Shown here in pieces: positions 38,801 to 50,334 of a DNA stretch of 64,000 bases (positions are counted from its first letter, which is position 1; every line of letters begins with the position of its first letter). The DNA lies in assembly GCA_905182985.1 (NCBI GenBank), contig CAJJDN010000063.1:1-64000 (forward strand), given 5' to 3'. The notes under the pieces were generated by a model, which worked only from the letters and a program-made list of their open reading frames with translations, was not told where the DNA came from and made no database searches. The stretch is from Paramecium sonneborni (lineage: Eukaryota; Ciliophora; Oligohymenophorea; Peniculida; Parameciidae). Made by a program: the position numbers and the translations under genes.

Positions 38801-40428
38801 AATGCAGCTTCTATTTCTGTTAAAGTTTTTCTTTCAACAGCATTATGAGCATCATAATTAAATAGTCTACCAAAGTAACAATCTATTTTACTCTCATCTT
38901 AATATGGATTTTCATCTAAAAACTCTTGGAAATCATTTGAATAATCTCTAATTAAGATTCTAATTTGATCTCTTAATATATTGATATTTAATTTGGCCTA
39001 AAATTCATTTTTAATTTAGATGAATTTCAATTAACTATAATTATAGGTATTGACAAGTTGATTTAAAATATATTTCAAATCTTAGCTACAAAATGACTAA
39101 CCAATTTTGTGAGAATTGTTCTTTATATTAATGAGATATTAATCAATAAAGTCATTACTTCCATTTTTTTATAAATCTCTTTGAAAATCATTTGGAATTG
39201 TTGTTTAATAAGCACCCTTCATCTATAAATTAAAATCATTAGAATCATTCAGCTGTGGCTTATATTATTATGTTCTTTATAAAAATTGATGAACCGACCA
39301 AAATTGTTTTTAATCTATATTTCCCTTAATAATTTCAAAAATCAAAATTGAAATAGAACAAGCTGTTATTGTAGTAATTGAAGGAAGTACTTTTTAAAAA
39401 ATTTGTTTAATCCCTTTCTAAATGAATTTAGGAATAAATTAATCTAAGATTATTTTGCTTAAACCTTTTAGGTTTTATATTCCAGAATCATGATATTTAA
39501 TTTTTGGCCACTTGTTAATCTTAGAATAATATTGAAGTTTTGGTTTGCCTGTATTTGGGTCAAAATATGGAAGAATAAATTTAAGATCATGTCCCCAAAC
39601 AGCACTTAAACCATTTAAAAAGTTTTTGCTTACACCTAAAGTTTCAAATATTTTTTAAATTTTATCTGAAAATTCAGATAGAGGTATTTCTTCTGGATAA
39701 AGTCTATATCCAATTCCAATATGAGAATTCATGCAATTAACAATATTTGGAGCTGATAAATAAAATGTTATATCAAATTATTCTGGATAAAATCTCTAAC
39801 CTTATCCTTTAATATGAGAATCACTCATTAATTACATCATTTCCCATGTACCTGGTCCATCAAAGGTAACTGCTTTTACATTTTCATAAGATGGATCAAA
39901 TTCAGAATGACAATAATAAATACTTAATTCTGATAGCCAAGCTCCTAAAGAATGTCCACAAAATGATAAAGAATACTATTTTTCTTGAGCTCTTTCAACT
40001 GCTATTTTTGTAGCTTAGAATGCCAATGCTTAATGACCTGTAAAAGTACAAATAACTACTGACATTACATCACATTAAGCTCCTGATTATTTTAACATAT
40101 TCTACTAAAAAGATAATGCAAAATTAGTAGATCTATGTGATAATACTAATTAGCGATTTATTTCATTTTCTAATATTAAACCCAAATATCCTGTTTCTTC
40201 ATCATCCATTATTTCATATACAGTCCAATTTTATAAGTATTAATTTAGATCCACTTAATATTATGATTTCATGAATTTATAGATTTCAGTTTCTTATTTA
40301 AAACAAACCTTTTAATTTTTTTTTAAAGGGCATTTTCCTCCTATCGACCCTGTTTCATCTGCACTATATGCTGCCAAAAGAAGATGAATAAAATCATTAG
40401 GAAAGTATTCCTTAAATTAATAAGACAT
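35860..40428 (-). CDS. Class 3 lipase / NB-ARC / TPR protein (NLR-like STAND)
   Basis: One uninterrupted exon of 1,522 residues. The N-terminal part (about 1-330) is a class 3 lipase-like alpha/beta hydrolase, with nucleophile elbow FCGHSLGAW at 156-164 (Ser160), a following FDGPGT strand (Asp190) and a later His region (NSHIGIGYR), so a Ser-Asp-His triad is plausible. The middle has an NB-ARC/STAND module: P-loop GPRKFGKTT at 553-561, Walker B VIIIDN near 631-636, an IIITAVN strand (sensor-like), and NLSNGMPQSL like the GxP motif. The C-terminal half has tetratricopeptide-type helix pairs (for example ADAYYSLGIIY) to about 1,300. Effector, switch and sensor in this order is the NLR/STAND plan. 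Function is inferred: ligand sensing by TPR, NTP-driven assembly, lipase output. It lies among AT-rich DNA, not in an evident cluster. Confidence 0.9.
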
Positions 40429-41834
40429 TATTTATTAATATATTTATATTTTTACTTTTTACATTATATATTTTAAACAATTTTCGAAATGTAATAGAAT
40501 TAGTTAATTTTAAAGAATTTTCAATTCGAGAAAATCATTCTAAATGGAATACAATTTTATTTCTAAAATACATATTAAAAGTACTCTCTCTTGTAAGCAA
40601 CTATCCATTTATTTGAGAATATTTTATTATTTTTTTCATATCAAATTTACCTTTCATTTTATAAAATAGAAAAATTCAATGATATATAATTAATCCTTTT
40701 GAATATCCAAAACATTTTTCAATAATGTGATTAAGCTTAAAAATAATGATAGTTGTATTTGATAATAAAAATGGACTTTAATTTTAATCAAAGAACAAAA
40801 ATGAGACACTTAAATAGATAAAAATTTTTATCTTAATAATATACAATAAATGTATATTAACGTTAATATTATTCTACTTAACATTAGAATAATTGATATC
40901 TTCAGTTTATTCTCCATATAATTCTATATTTGTTTCAGTTCTAACAACCATTTCCATTAAATTCTTCATCATTCTTAGCCCCATTATTATTGTCATCTTA
41001 AAATATATCCTTATAATTAAATCAACATTATCCTTATTTTTCAATAAACATTATTTTTACTATTTCTCATCTATTTTATTAAGTTTTAAGCATTATTAAA
41101 ATTTGTTACAAAACCTATATTTTGTGGAAATAGTGTAATCAAACGAATGCTTATTTTTATAAAATACTTATTACAAGTTTTGGTTTATGGTTCATTTATA
41201 ACCCTGTTAAAATTCCATTTTCTACTACTAATTTAGATCCAAGATCCCTTCTGTAATTTTCAAATATTGAAAATCAAAGAGAGTAGTTTATATTTATATA
41301 CTCTTTATGATAATAACTTTAGTTTTCTTGCTTGCTTTGTTATCATTTCTTAAAATAAAATTAATAACAAATTAAAAATACTAATATATATTTTTTATAT
41401 AAAATTTTTTAATTGTCTCTATGTATCAATTTTTTATTTATGTATATTTAAATTTTTAACTACTTAATTCTGAACATAACAATTTTTAAATCTAAAGAGT
41501 TTATTTCAAAATATTTAGTATTGATGTGAATAGATAACTACTATCCAAGGTTAATTTTAAGACATATTCAAGAATTCATTAATGAAATTTAATTGCATAA
41601 GCACAAAGATTTAACATAATAGAAATATAGGAGCACAAATAATACTTATTAATAAACTATATAGTAATGTATTATCATCTTAGAATTTCTGGAAAAGTTC
41701 TAATTATAATATCTTCTTCAGAAATTAATGGCTCATTGAAATTTTAAATAAAAAATTCAAAATTAAAAGCTGAATCAGTTTTGTTGAAATAATAAGAGTA
41801 ATAAATAGATTATTTTATTATAATTATATGTAAA
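40429..41834. other. 1.4-kb AT-rich non-coding region
   Basis: Nothing recognised on either strand; the region contains only short A/T-rich open frames. It holds the promoter of the lipase/NB-ARC gene (leftward) and the 3' end of the SANT gene. Confidence 0.45.
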
Positions 41835-42784
41835 TCAATATTCTAACAAATTTCTATAGTCTTGTCTAAGTTTTAAATCATCTTCATATTCAAAAGGAGT
41901 TTGAATAAAGCAATTTGGATTTTCAGGTTAAATTTAGTTTTCTTGTTGATTTAATTAATAATCAAATATAAATGGACTATATTAATTAATTTTATCTTGT
42001 GTAAAATAATGGAAATCGTTATCGATTAATTAATCTATAATAATAATAATATATTTAACTAGATTAATGAGTTTAATGATTTATTTATTTCTTTTTGGTT
42101 GTTTAATTTCTTTGAGTTCTTGGTTATCTTTTTTGATTATTTACTTTAGAAGTATAAGGATTAAATTTTTAATGATGACTTCTACATTGACTAGGTGTAC
42201 GAGTACCAATTAATTCACTCATTAATTTAAATATTTTGGAAGTCTTTTTCATCATGGATGAGTTCATAATGTTTTCATATTGTGATAAAAAATTAATATA
42301 ATTAGTATGTTCAATAGTAGACCAATGTCCTATATTAATATTTTCTTTTTTTAATTTTTTAGTTAATTTATTTGATTTAACAATTTATTTTGAAGTACTT
42401 AAATTTTATTAAGTTATTAAATGTGATTATTATTGAGGAAGTAGGGTTCCCTATTATATTGAATATTCTGTAGGAATTATTTATTAAAGACTTAAAAAAT
42501 GAATATGAAATTGTTACATCATTTCATTCTATTGGATTGGCTATTCAATTTGATTTTAAGTATTAAATAATAGTTCCTTTTTTTTATTCTTTCTAAAAAG
42601 ATTAATAAGCAATAGTTTACTTATTGTTTTTAGCTTATTTCTTAATTTTGGATTCTTCTTCTAATTGAGATTCATAATTAATATTTGATGGAGTGAAGTG
42701 ATATTAAGGAGAAATTGTGAATTCATATGGATTTTAATATAAGGGATGTTCTATAATATTGTTGAATAATGTAGATACATTCAT
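41835..42784 (-). CDS. SANT/Myb-domain protein
   Basis: Exons 42784-42621, 42592-42060 and 42034-41835 with introns of 28 and 25 nt, 298 residues. The central region about 145-200 is a single SANT/Myb-like repeat: GHWSTIEHTNYINFLSQY, a second helix with KTSKIFKLMSELIGTRTP, and the recognition-helix signature QCRSHHQKF. That SHHQK form occurs in one-repeat Myb proteins of ciliates and plants. The flanks are Gln-, Asn- and Lys-rich, low complexity, with basic runs after the domain that could be nuclear signals. It is likely a DNA- or chromatin-binding nuclear protein. The start is only 90 bp from the start of the divergent SHIPPO gene, so the two share a promoter region. Confidence 0.8.
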
Positions 42785-42874
42785 AGATATATTGATAATC
42801 AACAATAGAAACTCCTGTATGAATCATTGTCAATATTTAATATTCTCTTTAATAATAATTGTTAATTTTTAATA
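42785..42874. promoter_or_regulatory. 90-bp divergent promoter gap
   Basis: Shortest head-to-head spacing in the window, between the SANT/Myb gene (leftward) and the SHIPPO-type gene (rightward). Both promoters and both 5' UTRs must fit here. Only A/T-rich sequence is visible. Confidence 0.5.
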
Positions 42875-43777
42875 ATGAGTAATTCTAAATTATATACTCC
42901 AAATGATCTTATTGAATTTGAAAATCATAAACGCTATTCATCTATGGGAAAGAGTAATTAAATAGAAATGATCTATTTCTAGTGTTAGAATCAATGAAGT
43001 AGACTGCACCTGCATTTGGATTTGGATCATCCACCAGATATCAAGCTTAATCTATATACAGAGACAAAAAGCTACTTCAAAAAGGTAAACATAGTCCTGG
43101 ACCCTGTTACAATTCTTCTAATTACATTAATGAATTACTAACTAAAAATGCAACAGTTAAAATAGGAACATCTAAAAGAGATTTTCTTAATTCAACATAA
43201 TATGATTATTATACAAGATAAGATAGAGATGTATATTAAATTATATTCATAAATTAATAGTTTGAACCTCATAAAGCTAATGATTTTAGAAAGATGAATT
43301 CAACAATTGTGAAAATTGGCCTAGCCTAACGTTTCAAAACAGATTATAAAAATTAAGTTCCTGGACCTGATTAATATAATAATCTCATTAAAAAAAAAGG
43401 ACTTTAATGTACTATAGTTCCAAGAAGACCTATATCTAAATCATTTTAAGGTTCAACACCTGATTTAATTGGTCCAGGATCTTATGATGTAAATAAATCA
43501 TTAGATGTTACTCATGAAAGTTATCCTAGTATTGGATTCACTAAAGGAGAAAAGATGAAACCTACTAAAAGTGTTGATAAGAATTAAACCTATTATACAA
43601 AGTATTATTTTATTTATCAAACTCAGGGGATCTATTGGAGTATAAATTAAATCTAATTGTATTACTAAACCATGCTTTTCTATTGGTAAAGAAAGTAGAG
43701 ATATCAAACCAGCCATTTTTAAAAGAGATATGGATGGAATTGTTACCAAAATTTAAATATCAATGCCCAAATTTTGA
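42875..43777 (+). CDS. SHIPPO/STPGR-repeat (ODF3/CIMAP-like) protein
   Basis: Exons 42875-42953, 42983-43230, 43261-43601 and 43627-43777; introns 29, 30 and 25 nt; 272 residues. The 30-nt segment at 43231-43260 is in frame and could be exonic. Several proline-glycine motifs of the STPGR type occur: SPGPCYN, VPGPDQYN and IGPGSYDV, together with repeated G-x-SxR-D and F-x-IG patterns between them. This is the signature of ODF3/CIMAP microtubule-inner or outer-dense-fibre proteins, and in ciliates such proteins associate with axonemal or cortical microtubules. No signal peptide or membrane segment. Convergent with the coiled-coil gene ending at 43815, 37 bp away. Confidence 0.75.
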
Positions 43778-43814
43778 ATACTATTTTATTTAGTTCAATA
43801 TTTATATCAATTAT

Positions 43815-44351
43815 TCATATAATTTAATTATTTTGATAAAAATTTACAATCTCTTACCATTTCTCTAGTTAAATTAATTATTCCTATAATTCAATTAAAG
43901 AATCAATAGATTCCTTTTCAAGAATATCTTTTGTTAATTCAAAATTATTATTTTTTAATACATTAGGAGTTGATAATAATATTTTTAAGTATTACTATTT
44001 TGCAAATTTTTTCATTTCTTCAAATTTTTTAATCATTTCTTCTTTATTTTCAAATATTTTATTCTATTCTGCTGCTTTTAAAGCCAATATAATTCTCTCT
44101 TATTTGAGTTTAATTTCTTCCAATTCTTATTAATATGATTAATCATCCTATTAAATAGGAATAGTCCTATTTTCTTGATTCTATTATTGTTTTGTTATAA
44201 ATTTTAGATCTAATTAATCATCTAAAATATCTAATAAAGTCATGAGATTATCTAAATTATTATTCAATTCTTCTTTTCTTATAGTTAATTCTTTATTAAT
44301 TTGAATTTTTTCTTACGATTGATTATTTGCACAAGAAGAAAATTTATACAT
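43815..44351 (-). CDS. Hypothetical coiled-coil protein, 178 residues
   Basis: A single exon. After a short N-terminus (MYKFSSCANNQ) the protein is almost entirely charged helix, with heptad-like leucine spacing in ITIRKEELNNNLDNL-type and QELEEIKLKQERIIL-type stretches, so a coiled coil is expected. No domain can be named. It follows MND1 on the same strand with an 86-bp gap. Small coiled-coil partners are common for meiotic and cytoskeletal proteins, but the sequence gives no direct link. Confidence 0.6.
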
Positions 44352-44437
44352 AAATATTAACAAAAAAAATGAAGTAAATAATTAACTTCTTGTTATGAAT
44401 TAAAATGTATTAATAAAAACAATAACAAATATCAATA

Positions 44438-45078
44438 TCAAATGTTATCTATTTCTGTAGGTATTCCTAATTAATCTAATTATTCTGAAGTCATTCCTGC
44501 TTAGGATTTGAGATAGAATGATAATTGTATAATGTCATCAGTCCATGAATTAGCATCATATCTCAAATTAGCTGTTTCTTTTTCTAAAATATTAATAATG
44601 ATAATAGATTACTTAGTTTTTATAATCTTTGTGGGTCATTTTTTTATTTGACTTCAAAGTTTTTAAGTAGAACTGAATATTGTGATTTATATTAATTGAT
44701 TTCATTTTCAAGTTCAGTTCTTTATTAACAATTTTCTCTACCTTCTTTCATAGACTCAAATTGTGCTTCAATTTCAATTTCTTTTTATCTTTCTTAATCA
44801 ATTTTTTCAGCATATTCAGCACATTTTTATTATAATCTAATTAAAGCTTAACTTGGTAATGACCAATAACATTTACTGGTACCTAAATTTTCAGTTTCAA
44901 CAAGATTATCAGATAAAAGACTTTCTAATATATCTTTAACATTGTCTCTTCTAATACCAACTTTTTCAGCTTCTTTTTCTAGTTATGGATAACTAAAAAC
45001 TTCTTTTCTTTCAGTGAATATTTTCATAATTCTATCTCTTTTTTCTTTAGCACTTAAACCTTTATTTTTAGGTGGCAT
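44438..45078 (-). CDS. MND1: Meiotic nuclear division protein 1 homologue
   Basis: Exons 45078-44613 and 44583-44438 (intron 29 nt) encode 203 residues, the usual length for Mnd1. The N-terminus MPPKNKGLSAKEKRDRIMKIF is the family signature, followed by a winged-helix region (KDILESLLSDNLVETENLG, then CYWSLPS), a central coiled coil (KIDQERQKEIEIEAQF onward), and the C-terminal motif SWTDDIIQL ending in LGIPTEIDNI. Mnd1 pairs with Hop2 to stimulate Dmc1/Rad51 strand exchange in meiotic recombination, and in ciliates it acts in the micronucleus during conjugation. It should be co-expressed with conjugation genes; no promoter element is recognisable. No Hop2 gene is seen in the window. Confidence 0.93.
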
Positions 45079-46243
45079 AAAAATACAAAATATAAAATTT
45101 AAACTAAATAATTTGAGCGTATAATATTTATAATGATAATATCAATAGATTAGAAATAATAATACTAAATAACAACTACCACATTATTATCAATACTTTA
45201 GTAACAATTAAAGCTAATCACATAAATCTTTTTTCATCCCAAATAGTTCCTAAAGAATTGTTAATAATATATTAATCTTTTAGTATTACAAATAGTTAAG
45301 ACACCATGATCTAGATGTCAGTACAATTTCTAAAACACATACCATTAGTATAAATTTAAAACATAATAGCAACAAACAAAATACATAAAAATTATATTAT
45401 CAAACTAATGTATTAGTAATAGATACATCGAATGCATCTGATTTAAATGTGCAAGTTTTATCAACTGATTTATATAGATATTCTTCTTCTGTCACTATAA
45501 TTTAATGTATAATTAAAAACATCATCCTCCATCCAAATATCATTAAATATTAATTTTTCTTTTGGGTAATCAACAAATTCTATTTACTTTCTCTTTATGT
45601 TAGAATCCAGCTTTTATATCATCAATTTCTGAAATAGTTCAATATAAATCAGAAATTCCTTAATTCTTTATTGTCTTAAAATCTTTTCAATTCACATTCT
45701 CTGGAAACTTATTATTGGTACACTTTTTCTCTCCTTAAACTCTTTTTTTTTAATGTAAGTAATAATGTTTTGAATTCTTTTTTTTTTTAGTAAGATCGTA
45801 TGCTTAATTTGAACCAAATATTGAAAATCTATATATATTTCTTTCCTTATTATTATTTCTAATTCTTAATTTATCATTTCAATTTTAGACTTTCATTTTA
45901 ACATATATATTATAGGTTTCTTATGTTAAATGTAAATAGAGATTATAATGATTTCTCTTGTTATATTAATTAATGCTTCATTCATCAATATTTTTTTCAT
46001 TTAATATTACTTATTATTACATCATTGTATTAGATAGTATTATGATAATTATTTGATTAATTCAATTATTAATAATTTATTAACAATTATTTTACTCATT
46101 ATAAGTATTGAATAATTATAATAATGTTTAATTAAACAATTATTATATTGAAATATAAATATAATATATATATTAGAAATTCTTAATTATTCTCATTATT
46201 TTATGGTGACGATAATTTATAAAATAACATTTAATAAATTATA
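45079..46243. other. Intergenic region, head-to-head MND1 and PAQR genes
   Basis: 1.16 kb containing a probable pseudogene fragment (separate entry). Apart from it there is only A/T-rich sequence. Both neighbouring promoters lie here. Confidence 0.45.
45400..45765 (-). pseudogene. Decayed protein-coding fragment, family unknown
   Basis: Codon-like blocks in different minus-strand frames occur in a consistent order: KRFQDNKELRN, EIDDIKAGFQHKEK, IEFVDYPKEKLIFNDIWMEDDV, and TEEEYLYKSVDKTC to a TGA at 45400. The blocks contain Trp, Asp-Glu and Cys unlike the background, but at least two or three frame changes lack usable GT...AG segments. I read it as a pseudogene, although unrecognised introns remain possible. 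No family named. Confidence 0.35.
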
Positions 46244-47640
46244 ATGAGTCAAACCAATATAACACAAAGGGTACCATCAGAAATCAAATAAGAAACAAAA
46301 GAAATCAAAGAGAATATCATCCATGATAGAATTATGTAATAGTTATGATTGATGTGAATAGTGGTCCCATTTGTAAAGCTCCTGGCTATCTAAAAGATTA
46401 ATACATTAAACACGGCTATAGAATTAATTTCAAAAATAAAAAGGACGTAGTAAAGAGCATGTTTATGTGGCACAATGAATTAGTCAATATTTGGACTCAT
46501 TTGATTGGAGCTATAATCATAGTCTCTCTAATATTTTACCTTTGGCTTAATTATGATGAACTCTTTCGTCATAAAGCTATCTAGTCATTTAATGGTACTT
46601 CAAACTACCATTTATCTAGAATCACTAAATAACATTTATGACCATGCTTACACTCTTGAATAATAAATCTAAGAACAATTAGAAAATGGACTTCACCATC
46701 TTTAAGATGACATTGTATTGATGTAGAAGGAATTACATGAAAAGATTGACAATGTTAATAAGTATTTCGATGAAGTAGCACATCAATACGATCAAGAATT
46801 TTCAAAAATCCAAAAAAATATTGCTGAAGCATTTGATTGGGAAAACTTGAAATGGAAATATAATATCTCATAAATAATCTAAGACTATTAATAGAAAGCC
46901 ACAGAAATTGTTGAATCCAAAGATTTTGATTGGATTGATCTTTATTTAGAATTTCAACATTTTACTGGAGGTTAAACTATTGATGAAGAAAAACTACATA
47001 AAATGATATCTAGATGGCCATTGATTGCATTTCTTGTATCTGCAATCATTTGTTTAGGTTGTAGTACCACTTATCATCTATTTTATTGTCTCTCTGAAAA
47101 TGTCAACAAAGTTCTCATTAGATTAGATTATGCTGGTATATGTTTTCTTGTTTCAGGTTCCACATTTGCTCCATTATTTTATGGATTTTAATGTAATCTA
47201 AAATATGCAATCATATACGCCAGCTTATAAGGCTTTTTTGCAATCATTCTTTTTAGTTTTTGTTTATTTGATTTTTTTTATACTGCAGAATGGAGATCCT
47301 TGAAAAATAAATTATTTGCTGGACTTGGATTTACTAGTGCTATACCTATGATTCATTTTGCAATAGGAGATACATGTTTGGAAGGATATAGCTTTTCATC
47401 ATAATTACCTTATTATGCTGCAATGGCTATTTCATATTTGTATTGCATAAAATTATATTTAGATCTGGATTATATATTTATAATATACGATTTCCTGAGA
47501 AATAAATTCCAGGGAAATTTGATAATTGCGGATAGAGTCATCAAATTTGGCATATTAGTGTAGTAATAGCAATATTATTCACTTATGTTGGATCTTTGAA
47601 TGCATATTATTAGAGATTAGATATGCCTTGTAAAGCATGA
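46244..47640 (+). CDS. PAQR / adiponectin-receptor-like seven-TM protein with loop insertion
   Basis: Exons 46244-46335, 46362-46594, 46620-47439 and 47463-47640 (introns 26, 25, 23 nt), 440 residues. Family motifs in order: MFMWHNELVNIWTHLIGA before the first membrane helix, CLGCSTTYHLFYC, LIRLDYAGICFLVSGS, and at the end RFPEKQIPGKFD and SHQIWHI. The His and Asp residues that bind zinc in AdipoR proteins (SxxxH, D and HxxxH-like positions) appear to be retained, suggesting a ceramidase-type hydrolase. Between the first two TM helices sits about 130 extra residues of charged, Gln-rich helix (HLQDDIVLMQKELHEK...), unusual for the family. Convergent with the SAC1-like gene, and their coding 3' ends overlap by about 60 bp. 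Confidence 0.88.
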
Positions 47641-49620
47641 TAATTTTATTGATATATTTTATATAATAGATAATCAACTTTGATCTCTTAATGGTTTGGT
47701 TATAAACAAATAATGTGTTTTCAGTAAAATCTTACTTGTTATGAACAGACTTATTCCAAAAATAAATAATTAGATTATACATGAGCCATATAAAGTAGAT
47801 TAATTATCTAGGATTAATCCAGGCAATAAATTTGTCATAAGGTACATCAAAAAAATAATCTTTGAATAAATAAAAATAGATTACAAAAATGAGTAATTGT
47901 AAGACACCATTGAATTTAGTTTTTTTATAATTAATTTTATCAGCTTCTAATTTTCCTAATGCCAAATCAATACAATTCTAAATATTCATATTACTATAAT
48001 ATTACTTAATTATGTGCATCAACAAAATTATTAATGTAATATCTATGCAATGAATTTTTACCATCTTATAATGAACCCCAGAATGTTCGTTTACCAGTTC
48101 TAGTAAAATCTGTTTTTAAAGCTCCAGTTCCTGAATATAATACACTCATAATATCTGCATTTTTAGTCCATTAATCTCTAAATATTTATTCAAGATCATT
48201 TGGTAAGACTTATAAAGCTTCACCAGTTAATGTATGAATAATATTTGTTTAATTTAAAATTTATAATAAGAAATTTCTACAAACAACTGATTAAACAACA
48301 TTTGTTCTATCTAAACAATCCATACAATTAGTTCTTACAACACCTGTTTATTAATTATGTATTTTTGATAACACATTATAATTATTCTTATCAATTTCAG
48401 CATGAAAATATCCAGATTTTTTAAGATCTTCTTTAATTTCATTTAATAATTTAGCTAGATTCTCATATTTCATATTTCTACATTCATGATGAAAATCAAA
48501 CCAAACATATTTAGTTTTAATACTTTTAACACCACTAATCATATTAGTAAAATATTCTCCTAACATTTTTTATGTTCCTTTTTTATCAATTAAATTAAGA
48601 ATAATTTGTAATTGTTAATATGATTCTGCACATTTTTCAAAGTGTTTTTTACATAATTCTTAATTGTATTATCTATCACCAATAATAGTAGCTTTAGGTG
48701 CCCATTTCAATGTTGGTTATTATTACCAATTAAAAGGCATAGAACCTCTAGTTTAAACAAAAGAATAAATGTCTCTAGAGTCTTGTCTATTAAGAATCAA
48801 TATTTGTTCAGTTTCTGCAAAATTAGTACAATTACCCTCTTAATCACATCCTCTTTATACAAATCTTCTTCCTGATCTAAGAGTTTCTCTTCTACTAAGT
48901 AAAATAAGAAAACAATCAGATTATTAATTAAGTTTGCAATATCTAATAAAAACACATCCACTTATAAATATAGTTTACCAATATTATAAGGCAGGTTAGT
49001 TTGTACTTTAAAATTGATTTAAAAATTTAATATGTTCCCAATTAAAAACAAAACGATTATTAGGAATCTTATAATAATGAAGTCCTTCACTTGTTTTTAA
49101 TTAAGTACCAAATTATGAATTATTACCCATAACTTTATCAAAAGGATTAGATAAATCATATTCATAACTAAAGTATAATGTTTTTGTTGAAAACACTTCC
49201 TTTAACATTTTATAGTAAGTCTAATCATCTGCATGTATGCTATTTATTAAATTAATATAATTACTCATCCATTCTCCCATTTGATACCAAAGGCAAAAAA
49301 CTTATCTTTTCTACTTATAATATTGTTCTTTGTAATATTTATCCAACCATGTTTGCTTCTGTAACTAATAACAAATATGACCAATTCTTTAATTGCATTA
49401 TTCCATAAACTGCAAAGAATCCTATTGATGTATTTGATTTTTATTCTTATGTAGATTTAGTCTCTACTTTTGTTACACGACCTATGTTATGATAACTTGA
49501 ATTATAAATTTAGTATTACATATGTATTTGTTCAGGTTAATCTATTGAAAACAATTTGATTTTATCTTAAGAAGTCTCTAAAAACCTCTTTATGGGCATC
49601 AATTGTTTAGCATCCACCAT
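47579..49620 (-). CDS. SAC1-like phosphoinositide phosphatase
   Basis: Exons 49620-49265, 49239-48006 and 47977-47579 (introns 25 and 28 nt), 662 residues. The SAC domain is recognised from [36 protein letters not shown] and the catalytic loop [14 protein letters not shown], which contains the full CX5RT motif (about residue 440). C-terminal hydrophobic segments [13 protein letters not shown] and [15 protein letters not shown] match the two membrane helices of Sac1, so an ER/Golgi-anchored PI4P phosphatase is likely. The tail after the second helix is longer than in yeast Sac1 and runs into the antisense of the PAQR gene, so the true stop may differ if an unseen intron exists. Confidence 0.88.
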
Positions 49621-49819
49621 TTGTATTAATTAATTAAATAATTTAATTTATTCAATAATCATTATTTGAATTATATATTAATATATTATAAGGAATCAAA
49701 ATTAAAATTCAATGAATTTGACCAAAATGAATAATACGAGATTTATATTCGTTGAAATATCATTTGATTATAAATAATTTAAGATTAATTGCACAGATAT
49801 AAAAGTTTGTTACTGATCT

Positions 49820-50245
49820 ATGGATTCAAACTTAAATGTTTTGCAAGATGAAGAAGACTTTGAAACTCTTCACAATAAGTATAAAGAACTTGTTACTTTT
49901 TCTCCTAAAACAAAAACCTAAATAAATTCAAGTAAGAATTTAAAGACCCCTAAATTAATTCCATTTCAATTGATTTCTGAATCAAACACAATAAATCAAG
50001 GCAAAAAATCGACTATTTAGACTTTCTAATAGAAACCAATATAAGTAGTTCAATCTTTGAATATCCTATAAAATGAAGAGTCTTGCAATAGAAGAAACTT
50101 TTCTTTTTATGAGCTATCAACAAAAAGTCTATCACCAAGGAAAAGCAATTAAGAAACAACATCAGAAATAGCATCAGATTATACCTTCAAATTATATGAT
50201 GGTAATAAAAAAGTGCGATTCAGAATAAATGAAAGAAGAGAATGA
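49820..50245 (+). CDS. Small hypothetical hydrophilic protein, 141 residues
   Basis: A single exon starting MDSNLNVLQDEEDFETLH. It is rich in Ser, Thr, Lys and Gln, with many potential phosphorylation sites (SPKTK, SLSPRKSN) and no membrane segment or recognised domain. It starts 199 bp from the SAC1-like gene start, head to head, and its end faces the coiled-coil gene stop at 50335. Composition and punctual termination suggest a real gene, but no function can be proposed. Confidence 0.5.
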
Positions 50246-50334
50246 TTGTGATTTACTAAATATATCATTCATATTTACTAAAAGAGTATAAGAAATAGTG
50301 AATCTTAAAAATTATTTATTATATATATTCTTAT

